Part shown: piece by piece, positions 35,844 to 44,656 of the stretch
How the letters are laid out: every line of letters begins with the position of its first letter
How positions within the stretch are numbered: the first letter of the stretch is position 1
Assembly (NCBI GenBank): GCA_963704155.1
Contig: CAVPHF010000001.1
Location: forward strand, 93,340 to 157,339
Source: Thiohalocapsa sp963704155
GTDB lineage: Bacteria > Pseudomonadota > Gammaproteobacteria > Chromatiales > Chromatiaceae
Direction of reading: 5' to 3'
DNA length: 64,000 nucleotides
Position numbers and translations under genes: made by a program
Notes under the pieces: model-generated
Seen by the model: only the letters and a program-made list of their open reading frames with translations
Database searches by the model: none
Told to the model about the DNA's origin: nothing

Positions 35844-36851
35844 ATGTCATCACGCACAGAGGCCATCGCGGCTGAACTCCGACAGATCCGCGGCGCAACC
35901 GCCGAAGACATCGCCGTCTTGATGGTGCCGTTGATCCGCGCTATCGAGGACGGCCGAGCCAGCTGGGAACAAGGCCCCGACGGCATCCCGGTGGCCAGCA
36001 TGGCCAATAGCCTGGCACAGCTCGCTGCCCAATTGGGCGACATGGAAACCGCGGTAGCCATCGCCAGCCTGCAGACCGATATCGAGGCGTTGACAGCAGA
36101 TGAACGCTCACCAGCGCGAGCGGCTGGTGACCATGGCGCACCAACCCCGCACAGCGGCACCACCAAGCCGCAGCCCGATCTCGATGCCCGCTCCGAGCGC
36201 GATTCTTCCGAGAAACGCAGCAATGGCCTCGCCGGACCGACGCTGAAGCTGCTGGCCTTGCTCGGTCTAGGCGCCCTGACCTACGCGGCCTACTTGGCTA
36301 TTGACCGCCATCCGCAGACGGAAGCGACAAGCGTTGGCATGGAAATAGCGCCCGGGCCGGTCGAGGCCGGCACCAAAGGACGCCAGGGCGAGTCGATCGC
36401 CTTGTGGTGGATGGGCGCGGCCCCGCTCGATCGGGCGGCGGACGATCAGCAGCAATCACCGATGACCCCCTCGGCAGCCCCCCCTTCCCAACCGGCCGCC
36501 CTGGGCACAAGCGAGTCTGACCCTAATCCCGATAACGGCAGCGAGTCCGGTGACAGGTCGCCGAAATCGCCGCCGAGCCGTGTTCAAGCGTCCGTCGGGC
36601 CAGCCGGGAGTGATGAACTGCCGCCGTCAGCGGCGCCCTCCCGGCGGGAGCAGTATCGGCGATTCATCGATCAGGATGTCCTGTTGACAGACGGCAATGG
36701 CGCGCAGCACCCGGGAACGCTGACCGCCATCAACGCCGACGGCGTGACACTGCGCACGCAGGTGTTGATGTTCGGCGAGCCAATCATCGCGCATCGGCTG
36801 TTTCTGTTCGACAGCATTGCCGACATTCGGAGCGATAGCCGGAGCGACTGA
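35844..36851 (+). CDS. Unknown membrane-anchored protein with proline-rich linker
   Basis: 335 residues. The N-terminal part (1-90) is helical and soluble (AAELRQIRGATAEDIAVLM). A single membrane helix (about 135-155, LKLLALLGLGALTYAAYLAI) is followed by a long Pro/Ser/Asp-rich stretch and a C-terminal beta-rich domain (about 275-330) with DVLLTDGNGAQHPGTLTAIN. The last part resembles small SH3-like or Sm-like folds but I do not recognise the family. ATG at 35844 is chosen as the first with clear codon usage. Confidence 0.7.
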   Translation: MSSRTEAIAAELRQIRGATAEDIAVLMVPLIRAIEDGRASWEQGPDGIPVASMANSLAQLAAQLGDMETAVAIASLQTDIEALTADERSPARAAGDHGAPTPHSGTTKPQPDLDARSERDSSEKRSNGLAGPTLKLLALLGLGALTYAAYLAIDRHPQTEATSVGMEIAPGPVEAGTKGRQGESIALWWMGAAPLDRAADDQQQSPMTPSAAPPSQPAALGTSESDPNPDNGSESGDRSPKSPPSRVQASVGPAGSDELPPSAAPSRREQYRRFIDQDVLLTDGNGAQHPGTLTAINADGVTLRTQVLMFGEPIIAHRLFLFDSIADIRSDSRSD

Positions 36852-37004
36852 ATGCATGCAACACGCGCTGCCAGCCCGATCTGCCAGCGGCTGATATGCT
36901 CCGCTCGCCGGCAATCCAATACAACTTGAACTCTCGTGCCGCACAGACCGTCCCCGGCTGGGTTGGCCCCATCACCGCACGCTGAATCACAGTCGAGATC
37001 CACG

Positions 37005-37868
37005 ATGTCCAGACCAAAACTCGTCAACTACGCCATCCTCATTCGTTTGTTGACGATGTCCATCGTCTGGCTGTTGCTGCTGGTGTGGTTCCTGAACGCC
37101 TATCGGCTGCCGTGCAACGGTGCCTTGGGTTTTCTGGCGGCACTGAGTGCGACGCTCTTGTTGGCCGGCACCGAGCGTGCCTACTTTCGCCGTCGGGCCT
37201 TGTTCAATGAGTGCCTGCAACAGGAAGGCCGCCTGTTCCGCATCCTGCACAACCGCATACTGATGACGCTGCGCGAGATTGTCTTCGCGGTCTTGCTCGC
37301 GCTGCTGCTGTTGATCGGCGCCCTAGCATTCGAGCCCAGACAGTGGTCTCTGTTGTTGGCGGACGTCTTGTTGCTGAGCCTCGTCATCCCGCGTCTGACA
37401 CTGGCCATGACCAATGAGGTGTGCGACGCGTGCCGCCATGCGCTGGCTAGACAATGGGCGTTGTGGCTCAGCGTCCTGCTGCTGTGGGGAGAGGCGGTGA
37501 TGATGCTCTTCCTGTTCCCGCCGGAGGACTACATCGGCATGCGCTGGCAGGAGGTGGTTACCTACGGCGTCAACATGCCCGATGTTCACTGCGCCTGGCT
37601 GGCCTCAGCGGCCGAGATCTACCGCATGGGGCAAGCGCTCGCCATCTGGGCGGCCCAGAACGCCTCGCGCGTCTCGCACGACCCCACGCAATCAGTGATG
37701 GTGTGGGTCGGTTTCTCGGTGATGTTCGGACTCACCTTCCTGATGGCGCTGGCCATCAGCCGTGCCTTTGTCGGTGTCATGGCGCGCCCCTGGGAGATGT
37801 GGCGGTCATTGTCCGCGCCGAGATCCAGTCCAACAGTGGCGCACCAGGCCGATTCGGACCGACATTGA
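37005..37868 (+). CDS. Multi-pass membrane protein of unknown function
   Basis: 287 residues with about six hydrophobic segments, grouped as two at the N-terminus (LLTMSIVWLLLLVWFLNAY; GALGFLAALSATLLLAG), two central, one near residue 155 and one near the end. A charged loop (YFRRRALFNECLQQEGRLF) lies in the cytoplasm by the positive-inside rule. No catalytic motif is recognised. It is 150 bp after the previous unknown gene in the same direction. Confidence 0.7.
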   Translation: MSRPKLVNYAILIRLLTMSIVWLLLLVWFLNAYRLPCNGALGFLAALSATLLLAGTERAYFRRRALFNECLQQEGRLFRILHNRILMTLREIVFAVLLALLLLIGALAFEPRQWSLLLADVLLLSLVIPRLTLAMTNEVCDACRHALARQWALWLSVLLLWGEAVMMLFLFPPEDYIGMRWQEVVTYGVNMPDVHCAWLASAAEIYRMGQALAIWAAQNASRVSHDPTQSVMVWVGFSVMFGLTFLMALAISRAFVGVMARPWEMWRSLSAPRSSPTVAHQADSDRH

Positions 37869-37912
37869 ACCTGTGCGTCCGACAACAAGCCGGATTCTGT
37901 ATCGCTCGCCTT

Positions 37913-38071
37913 AGGCGATTTCTGTCAAATCTCATACCAGCTGACTTGTCTTGACGCCCGCCTTCCGTGTCGCCCCGCCAGTCACATAGCTCGGCTATGC
38001 TCCTGCTGGTGCTCCTTGAAGGCGAACCTGAATCCGGCGTCATCTGGTACGAGATTTTCCGGCAATCGCCT
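37913..38071. repeat. ERIC-like palindromic intergenic repeat
   Basis: About 160 bp fold-back element. The outer arms at 37913-37940 and 38044-38071 are complementary at 23 of 28 positions. A central hairpin is CATAGC (37985-37990) with GCTATG (37994-37999). Reverse-complemented, the centre reads AGGAGCATAGC...GCTATGTGACTGG, which resembles the core of the enterobacterial ERIC element (AGGAGCTTACA...GTGACTGG). Probably a non-autonomous dispersed repeat. Confidence 0.65.
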
Positions 38072-38113
38072 TAAAGCAGAGAAGCTTCGCGCTCGACCAT
38101 CGCGTCTCGTCGA

Positions 38114-39634
38114 CTATTGGCCCGGATAAGCTAGGGGACCGCCCGGTCCGAGCGGCCAGCCGGCGGCGACCCACGATCCGAGCAGCAGCGCCCAGACCGG
38201 CGCGAACACCAGAGTGTAAGGCAGCATGAGGGCCAGCAGTGTCCCGATGCCGGCGTCCGCCCGATAGCGCTGAACGAAGGCGAGGACGATCACCAGATAG
38301 GGGTTGAACGGCGTGATGCCGTTGGTCACCGAATCGCCGACCCGATAGGCGGCTTGGGTCAGTTCCGGGCTGATGCCGACCTGCATGAACATGGGCACGA
38401 AGACAGGGGCGAAGAAGGCGTACTTGGCAGACGCCGAGCCCATGATCAGATTGCCCAGCATGACCAAGGCGATGAAGGCCAGCACCAAGGCGGTGGTCGG
38501 CAGCGCCAGCGCCGCCAGCCAGCTGCCGCCGGCGATTGCCAACATCTCACCGAGTCGCGAGTGACCAAAGCAGGCGATGAATTGCGCGGCAAAGAACGCG
38601 AGCACGATATAGGGCCCCATGCTCTTCATGGTCTCGCCCATCATCGCCACGGCATCCCGGTCGTCGCGGATGCTGCCGGCGCCAACGCCATAGGCGACCC
38701 CGATGCCGACGAAGACGATCAGCAGCAGCGGCACCAACACCTCCATCCAGCGCGGGAAGTGCACCCCCTGCCCCGCCAGCGGCGCACCCGGAATCAGCAC
38801 CGAGGCGAGAATCACGGCCATGATCGCGAGCAGGGTCAGCCCCGCCAGCCGCAGTCCGCGGTTCTCTGCTGACCGGTCGGCCGGCGGCGCATCCGCGCTG
38901 CTGCCGGCCGCGGGCCGCTCCAGCCGCGGCTCGACCAGCCACAGGGTCACCGCGGCGCCGATCGCGGTCAGCACGAGCGTGGAGGCGATCATGAACCACC
39001 AATTGGCACTGATCGAGACGCGGTAGTCGGGATCGATCAGACCCGCGCCGGCAGTCGACAGCCCTGCCAGCAAGGGGTCCAGGCCGGTCAGGAACAGATT
39101 GGCCGAGAAACCGCAGGTGACGCCGGCGGTCACTGCGGCGATACCAGCGAGCGGCGAACGACCGGCGGCCAAAAAGAGCGCCCCGGCGAGCGGCGGCAGC
39201 ACGACGTAGCCGGCATCCAAGGCGAGCGACGACAGGATGCCGACCAGCACCGTGGCCGGCACCAGCAGCCGCCGCGGAGAGGCGGCCAACAGACGCCGCA
39301 GCACCACCGGCAGCAGTCCCGAACGCTCGGCGACCCCGATGCCGAGCAGGCCGACCAGCACCAGCCCGAGCGGCGGGAAGCTGACGAAGTTCTCGACCAT
39401 GTTCGACAGCAGCCACCAAAGACCGTCGCTGCCGAGCAGGCTGACCGGAACGATGGTCTCAATGACGGTCGCGCCATCCTCCACCAGGCTTCGCTGCACC
39501 TGCCAACCGAGCCTGACGGCAAGCTCCGACAACAGCATCAATGCCAGTGTGCCGATCAGAAACAGGCTTGCCGGGTCCGGCAAACGGTTGCCGACACGTT
39601 CGATGCTATCTAGCCAGGCGCCCTGTCTGCTCAT
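38114..39634 (-). CDS. AbgT family transporter
   Basis: 506-residue inner-membrane protein with about 12 hydrophobic segments, of the AbgT family (E. coli AbgT takes up p-aminobenzoyl-glutamate; other members export antimetabolites such as sulfonamides). The typical N-terminus SIERVGNRLPDPASLFLIG and the re-entrant region SAKYAFFAPVFVPMFMQ and GDSVTNGITPFNPY are present. No abgA or abgB peptidase gene is adjacent, so folate salvage is not supported by context. Confidence 0.9.
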   Translation of the reverse strand: MSRQGAWLDSIERVGNRLPDPASLFLIGTLALMLLSELAVRLGWQVQRSLVEDGATVIETIVPVSLLGSDGLWWLLSNMVENFVSFPPLGLVLVGLLGIGVAERSGLLPVVLRRLLAASPRRLLVPATVLVGILSSLALDAGYVVLPPLAGALFLAAGRSPLAGIAAVTAGVTCGFSANLFLTGLDPLLAGLSTAGAGLIDPDYRVSISANWWFMIASTLVLTAIGAAVTLWLVEPRLERPAAGSSADAPPADRSAENRGLRLAGLTLLAIMAVILASVLIPGAPLAGQGVHFPRWMEVLVPLLLIVFVGIGVAYGVGAGSIRDDRDAVAMMGETMKSMGPYIVLAFFAAQFIACFGHSRLGEMLAIAGGSWLAALALPTTALVLAFIALVMLGNLIMGSASAKYAFFAPVFVPMFMQVGISPELTQAAYRVGDSVTNGITPFNPYLVIVLAFVQRYRADAGIGTLLALMLPYTLVFAPVWALLLGSWVAAGWPLGPGGPLAYPGQ

Positions 39635-39655
39635 GCCCTCGTCTCCACCCTGATT

Positions 39656-39859
39656 TCAGCCACGCCGCTTGCCGCCGAGCGTCATCTTGTGCTGCTCGAT
39701 CTGGGGCGACGCGAAGAAGTCGCGCATGGCCAAGGCCGTGATGCGAATACGCTCTTCCTGATGCGGATAGGCCGCGATCTGGGCCGCAACCCAGTCCTCC
39801 AGCGCCTGTTCCAGCGTTTCGCCGGTGAAGACGAATACCTGATCTGAAAAAGCTGTCAT
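39656..39859 (-). CDS. Small conserved hypothetical protein, 67 residues
   Basis: MTAFSDQVFVFTGETLEQALEDW at the start, then a helical segment AYPHQEERIRITALAMRDFF and a basic end. No known motif. It lies 21 bp upstream of the AbgT gene on the same strand and may be co-transcribed. Confidence 0.6.
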   Translation of the reverse strand: MTAFSDQVFVFTGETLEQALEDWVAAQIAAYPHQEERIRITALAMRDFFASPQIEQHKMTLGGKRRG

Positions 39860-39987
39860 CGAAGGGGAAGCGACACCTTTCTGCTGTCGAGTGTGAGGCT
39901 AAAGCGCAGGGGCTTGGCTCCCGGACCCGTTATCGGCGAGTCAACTACCAGTTGCCGCGGCCGCGCCGCTCTTGGTAGAACCTGGGC

Positions 39988-41094
39988 ATGACGCTTACCA
40001 TACCCGACTCCAGCGCGCATTTGCTCGGCATTGCCGGGCTATTCCTCGGCAGCGATACTGCGTTGTCCGTCCAGCCGCTTGGGGCCGGGCTGATCAATTC
40101 GACCTTCCAGGTAGATCAGGCCAAAGGCAGCTATGTGCTCCAGCGCATCAACCCGCATGTCTTCCCTGCCCCAGAGCTGATCATGCGCAATCTGGCGCAG
40201 CTGCAGGCGTTGGCCGACGCTCGCCCCGAGTTCGGTGTGCGGCTGCCGACGCTGATCATGGCCAGCGACGGACGCCCGTTCGTGCGGGACCTCGACGGCA
40301 GCCTCTGGCGTCTGATGCAGCGGGTCCACCCAAGCCGCGTCCTCGACAGGGTGCAGACGCCGAAGCAGGCCTCAGAGATCGGCCGGATGCTCGGGCGCTT
40401 TCATCGGCTTGCGGCTGAGCTGGACCCCCAGTGTCTGCATATCACGCTGCCCGGCTTCCACGACACGCCCAGCTATATGGCAGCGCTCGATGCCGCGCTG
40501 ACCGAAACCGGCGCCGCGGATGCGGCGCCTGCCGCGGTGCTCGACTTCATTTCCGAGCGTCGAGCACTGGCGACAGTGATGGAGGTCGCGCTACTCGAAG
40601 CCAAGACCAGACTGCGGGTGATCCATGGCGACCCCAAGATCGACAACCTGCTGTTCGCGCACGACGCCGACCGTGCGCTCTGTCTGATCGACCTGGATAC
40701 GGTCCAGCCCGGCCTGATCCATCACGACATCGCCGACTGTCTGCGCTCCTGCTGCAATCGGCGCGGAGAATCGGCCGCCGCGGACGCCCCTGTGCAGTTC
40801 GATCTCGCCGTCTGCGCCGCCATTCTCGGCGCCTATGCCGAGCAGATCGGCGACCTCTTGTCATCTGCCGAGCTGGATCTGATGCTCGATGCCGCGAGAT
40901 TGATCCCGTTCGAACTCGGTATCCGCTTCCTGACCGATCATCTGCAGGGAGATCGCTATTTTCGCGTTCGGCAGCGCGGCGACAACCTCCTCAAGGCGCG
41001 CGTCCAGTTCGACTTGGTGGCGGACATCGAGCGAAAGGCGGAGGACATTACTAAGATCATCGCGCGCAGCTTCCTCCGCGGCGACCTTCGATGA
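39988..41094 (+). CDS. Aminoglycoside-phosphotransferase-fold kinase
   Basis: 368 residues with the APH/choline kinase fold. The catalytic loop is HGDPKIDNLLF and the metal-binding motif is LIDLDTVQPG; the N-terminal lobe contains PLGAGLINSTFQV and YVLQRINPHVF. This subgroup resembles N-acetylhexosamine 1-kinase-like and homoserine kinase-like proteins. The substrate is unknown; antibiotic resistance should not be assumed. Its stop overlaps the next gene by ATGA. Confidence 0.82.
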   Translation: MTLTIPDSSAHLLGIAGLFLGSDTALSVQPLGAGLINSTFQVDQAKGSYVLQRINPHVFPAPELIMRNLAQLQALADARPEFGVRLPTLIMASDGRPFVRDLDGSLWRLMQRVHPSRVLDRVQTPKQASEIGRMLGRFHRLAAELDPQCLHITLPGFHDTPSYMAALDAALTETGAADAAPAAVLDFISERRALATVMEVALLEAKTRLRVIHGDPKIDNLLFAHDADRALCLIDLDTVQPGLIHHDIADCLRSCCNRRGESAAADAPVQFDLAVCAAILGAYAEQIGDLLSSAELDLMLDAARLIPFELGIRFLTDHLQGDRYFRVRQRGDNLLKARVQFDLVADIERKAEDITKIIARSFLRGDLR

Positions 41095-41498
41095 GCAGAC
41101 GAGCGCGTGGTCGCGCGCACTCACCCATTGTCCGTGACGACGCCGAGGACCTCGCCCGCGTCTGCATGCTGCTCGACCGGCTGCACGCGGCATTTGCGCG
41201 GATCGGCAATCCGCGCGCAGAATCGATCGGCGAGCTGCGGGAAGGGTTCAGGACCGATCCCGCGGCGGCCTGGCGCGAGATCGACAGCAATGCCTGGTGG
41301 GCGGGCGCAGGATCGCTGGCCGCCGACTGTATGGCCGACAATCCCGGCCTGCCCGCCGAGCAATGGCAGGCCGAGGTCAGGGCACTGCGTGAGCTGCTGA
41401 TCGACATCGGCACGCTGCTGCGCGAGCGCGGCGACACCAATCCGGGGCTGGAATCCTGGCTGCTGGCCTTCCAAAACTGGAACGACTCCGAGGTCTGA
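41091..41498 (+). CDS. Hypothetical protein, 135 residues
   Basis: Basic N-terminus followed by a helical protein with DAEDLARVCMLLDRLHAAF and a Trp-rich middle (AWWAGAG). No signal peptide or known motif. The ATGA overlap with the kinase gene indicates translational coupling and probably a shared role. Confidence 0.65.
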   Translation: MSRRARGRAHSPIVRDDAEDLARVCMLLDRLHAAFARIGNPRAESIGELREGFRTDPAAAWREIDSNAWWAGAGSLAADCMADNPGLPAEQWQAEVRALRELLIDIGTLLRERGDTNPGLESWLLAFQNWNDSEV

Positions 41499-41569
41499 TA
41501 CGGCTGGCCGATGCGACCGTCGGCTGGGCCATCAAACGCCATCAATGGCTGCAATACCGAGCAAAATTT

Positions 41570-41905
41570 ATGAAAAACAGGTCTTTAAGGACAATTCTAC
41601 CCGCCGTCGCCGCCATCGCCCTAACCGGCTGCGGCGGCAATCTGGTCGCCCCGGAAGGCTCGGCGAGCAACGCCTTTCTCGACCAGGTTGACGCCAACTG
41701 CGGCAACTTGAACATCGGCAGCCAACCGATCCGCTATCTGCTCAGCGGCCAAGGCAACGACACCTATTTCATCGACCAGACGAGTAAGCTCTCGGCGGGC
41801 GAGATCGACAGGTCCACCTACACCAACGACATCAACAGCTTCTATCCGGCTGGCGCGAACAGCCGCGCGCTGGACTGCATCTTCGCTCAGCTCGACGGAG
41901 GCTGA
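41570..41905 (+). CDS. Small lipoprotein of unknown function
   Basis: 111 residues with a lipoprotein signal peptide (basic start MKNRSLR, hydrophobic core, lipobox LTGC). The mature part contains two further cysteines (residues in DANCGNLN and LDCIF), which could form a disulfide. I do not recognise the family. It is convergent with the VWA gene. Confidence 0.72.
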   Translation: MKNRSLRTILPAVAAIALTGCGGNLVAPEGSASNAFLDQVDANCGNLNIGSQPIRYLLSGQGNDTYFIDQTSKLSAGEIDRSTYTNDINSFYPAGANSRALDCIFAQLDGG

Positions 41906-42025
41906 GACCGAGCCTCTTTACTCGAACTAAGCGCGCGAAGAACGCATTGCCGGCCTGTTCGAGCGCTACGGCGGCGGTTTCATCCTGCTTGCGCGCTTTC
42001 TCGATGGCCCGCGCCAGCACCGGTA

Positions 42026-43411
42026 TCAATCGAGCACCAGCTTTCGGCCGAACGGATGCGGCATGGCCTGGTGCTCGACGGGCACGGCCCATAGCACCGG
42101 AAAGCTGGGGCGATAGTCGGCCGGGCCGTCCAGATCGGTCAGGAACACGCCCATGTCCGGCGCGTGGCGCTCGGCCTCATGCAGCAGCGGCGTAAAGTCG
42201 GTGCCGCCGCCGCCCTGAAACCGAACCTCGCGCAGGTTCGAACGGCCGGGCTCGAAGTGATCGACCGCGCTAACATGATCGTCGCCGACGATGACGACGA
42301 TGCCCGCCTCCAAGCGCCGCGTAATGGCCTCGATCTCGGCGGCGAAGCGCGCCAGCAGGGGCTCGTCGATCGAGCCCGAGACATCGACCATGACCGCGAG
42401 CCGAGCGACCGCCTTGCTGGCGGTGACACCGGGCTCCCAGGGCATACGCAGGCTGCCGACACGGCCCTGGTTGGCCAGGTAGGAGCGCGCCGGACGCGAC
42501 CATGACAGATCAGGGCGTTGCGACAGGGCACGCACGAGCTGGGTGCGCAGCAGCTGCTCCCAAGGCGTGCGCACCTTGGGCAGGTCGGCGATCAGCGCGC
42601 GCAGCATCGAGTGGGCGCCGTCACCGGCATGCGCGCGCGTGATGCGCTCGCGCCACTCACGTGCCTGCTCGGCCTCCTGTTCCGGGTGCGCGCTGTCGGC
42701 CGCCGGCAACAGGTCGCGTACGATGCTGGAGCCGGCCAGCCGCGCGCGCGCCGAGCGCGGACCGTCTTCGCGCGCCACCGGCCGGCCCTGGTCACCCTGC
42801 TGCTCACCGCCCTGCCCGCCTTCGCGTTCGCTGGCCTGCTCGCGCCCGGCGCCGCGCCGTGAACCCGCGACGCGACCGCGCGAGCGGCGGTCGTCGATGG
42901 CGCGATAGAGACGTTCCAAGTCCCATTCCAGCAGCGACTTCTCGACGCCTTGCCTAAGGTCCAGCGCGGTCGCCAACAAGTCCTCCAGCAGGATCGAGCC
43001 CTGCGGCAACTCCAGCCAGCTCAGATGGCTCAGGGTGCTGTTGACGATGGCGTCCGCACAGATGTTATAGAGATGCGCGTCGACCTCGCCGATCAGCCGG
43101 CTCAACGCCGCCCGGCGTTGCGGATGCTGGAGCGCGACGTGCAGCACCTGGTGCGCGACCAGACCCACCTGCACCGGCAGCGTCAGCGTCTCGAATGCGG
43201 GGCCGTAGAAGATGGTAGCGCCGTCATTGGCGGCCAGATCGGAGCCGACAACCTCGGCGTCGTCGACATCGCGGTGATGGACCCACAGCGCCAGGCCGCC
43301 GGTGGAGGGCGCGAACTCCACCATCCGCTGAATGGCGCGCGTGGCGCGGTGCTGATGCACGGCGCCGCCGGCCTTCTTGCCACCGCTTGCCTCAGGCGGC
43401 CGCTTGCTCAT
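42026..43411 (-). CDS. VWA-like / putative metallopeptidase protein (DUF2201 type)
   Basis: 461 residues in two parts. The N-terminal part resembles DUF2201 putative metallopeptidases, but the expected HExxH is HQVLH (in LVAHQVLHVALQHP), so the catalytic Glu is Gln. After a charged, low-complexity linker (about 190-245) the C-terminal VWA-like domain carries the MIDAS start MVDVSGSID and FLTDLDGPAD. Its start lies 20 bp within the end of the MoxR-type ATPase gene, and such VWA proteins act with MoxR ATPases as cofactor-insertion or chaperone pairs. Target unknown. Confidence 0.85.
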   Translation of the reverse strand: MSKRPPEASGGKKAGGAVHQHRATRAIQRMVEFAPSTGGLALWVHHRDVDDAEVVGSDLAANDGATIFYGPAFETLTLPVQVGLVAHQVLHVALQHPQRRAALSRLIGEVDAHLYNICADAIVNSTLSHLSWLELPQGSILLEDLLATALDLRQGVEKSLLEWDLERLYRAIDDRRSRGRVAGSRRGAGREQASEREGGQGGEQQGDQGRPVAREDGPRSARARLAGSSIVRDLLPAADSAHPEQEAEQAREWRERITRAHAGDGAHSMLRALIADLPKVRTPWEQLLRTQLVRALSQRPDLSWSRPARSYLANQGRVGSLRMPWEPGVTASKAVARLAVMVDVSGSIDEPLLARFAAEIEAITRRLEAGIVVIVGDDHVSAVDHFEPGRSNLREVRFQGGGGTDFTPLLHEAERHAPDMGVFLTDLDGPADYRPSFPVLWAVPVEHQAMPHPFGRKLVLD

Positions 43412-44504
43412 CCTGCTCGCGCTGCTCGGCGTACCCTCGGTAGACCGGGCTCTCCAAGACCGCGCCCTCCAAACCGCGCTCTAGCGCCTTTTGGAACAGC
43501 AACTCCATGCACAGCGTCTGCGCCTCGCGGATCGGCAGCGGCTCGGGGCTGTCGATATCGGGCAGCTGATCGACAATCTCCAAGGCCCTGGCCATGCGCT
43601 GCTCGTCGGTCGCAACCGCCAACAGCGCATAGATCATGCCGTAGAGTCCGTCGAGCGTCGTCGGCAGCAGCGCGGCGGTAGCATCGCCGGGCTCGGCATC
43701 CAGCAACCGCAGCACATCGGCGCCGGCCTGGATCTCGCGCAGGACGCCGAAGAACTCGGCCGCGTTGGCCGCACCGATGCGCCCCTGCACGAACACGCGT
43801 TTGCCTGACTCCGAGAGGTTCGACTTCAGCACGTTGGAGATGTCCTCCCAGCCGCGCGGGCTGGCGCCGACCAAATGGTCGTTCGCCAGCTGGCTGTGCG
43901 TATCGTCGAGCTTGTCCGGCCGCACCTTGAGGTAGGCCATGATCTCGGGCGCAAAGTCGTTGGACAGCGCATGGTCGAGGAAGGCGTCGATCACGGTCTG
44001 GACATTGAAGTGAAACATGCGATCCGCCAGCGCCGTGCCCATGTCATGGCTGACGGCGCCGTGGAATGCGGCATTGCCGGCGGCCACCACGAGCCAGCCG
44101 TCCGGCAGCTGGTATTGGCCGACCCGGCGATCGAGGATCAGCGAATAGGCCGAGATCTGCAGTCGCTGATCGGCGGCGGTCAGCTCGTCCAGAAAAAGGA
44201 TCCCCTCGGTCTGGGTCTCGCTTGGCAGAAACTCCGGCGGAAACCAGACCGTCTGCTCGCGGCGGTCGTCGGCGTAGATGGCGCCGCGGATATCCACCGG
44301 CTCGATGGTGGTCAGACGCAAGTCGATCAGCGGCGCGTCGAAATGCTCGGCAACCTGGCGCACGATCGACGACTTGCCGACACCGCGCGTGCCCCACAAC
44401 ATCGATGCGCGCTGCCGCAGTGTCCCGTCCGCGTACTGCTCGATCAGCGCCTGCTTGGCCGCCGCGATCGACACCGGCGGAATATTCATTGGATTGCCTT
44501 GCAA
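43392..44504 (-). CDS. MoxR-family AAA ATPase
   Basis: 370 residues. Walker A is WGTRGVGKSSI (about 38-47), Walker B is GILFLDELTAA, and the sensor-1 region is WLVVAAGN. This is the group of MoxR-like ATPases that pair with DUF2201/VWA proteins; the partner overlaps its 3' end by 20 bp. Pairs of this type remodel or activate other proteins. No obvious client lies beside them except the 414-residue membrane protein upstream. Confidence 0.9.
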   Translation of the reverse strand: MQGNPMNIPPVSIAAAKQALIEQYADGTLRQRASMLWGTRGVGKSSIVRQVAEHFDAPLIDLRLTTIEPVDIRGAIYADDRREQTVWFPPEFLPSETQTEGILFLDELTAADQRLQISAYSLILDRRVGQYQLPDGWLVVAAGNAAFHGAVSHDMGTALADRMFHFNVQTVIDAFLDHALSNDFAPEIMAYLKVRPDKLDDTHSQLANDHLVGASPRGWEDISNVLKSNLSESGKRVFVQGRIGAANAAEFFGVLREIQAGADVLRLLDAEPGDATAALLPTTLDGLYGMIYALLAVATDEQRMARALEIVDQLPDIDSPEPLPIREAQTLCMELLFQKALERGLEGAVLESPVYRGYAEQREQDEQAAA

Positions 44505-44656
44505 CGGATGCTCCTAGAGGGGGGGCGTCTCGAGTAACAAGTTTCGAGCGCCGAGGTTTCTACCTCGATGGAGAGAGGGGTCGATGTCCAGGGCGCGCGA
44601 TGCTGACCTTGATTGCACATTTTGGCGCAGGTCGTCGCTCGCGAACCCCTTGCCAA

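Noticed and set aside
39988..41094. Aminoglycoside resistance gene
   Set aside because: APH fold is clear, but the sequence resembles sugar or small-molecule kinases and the context gives no resistance function.
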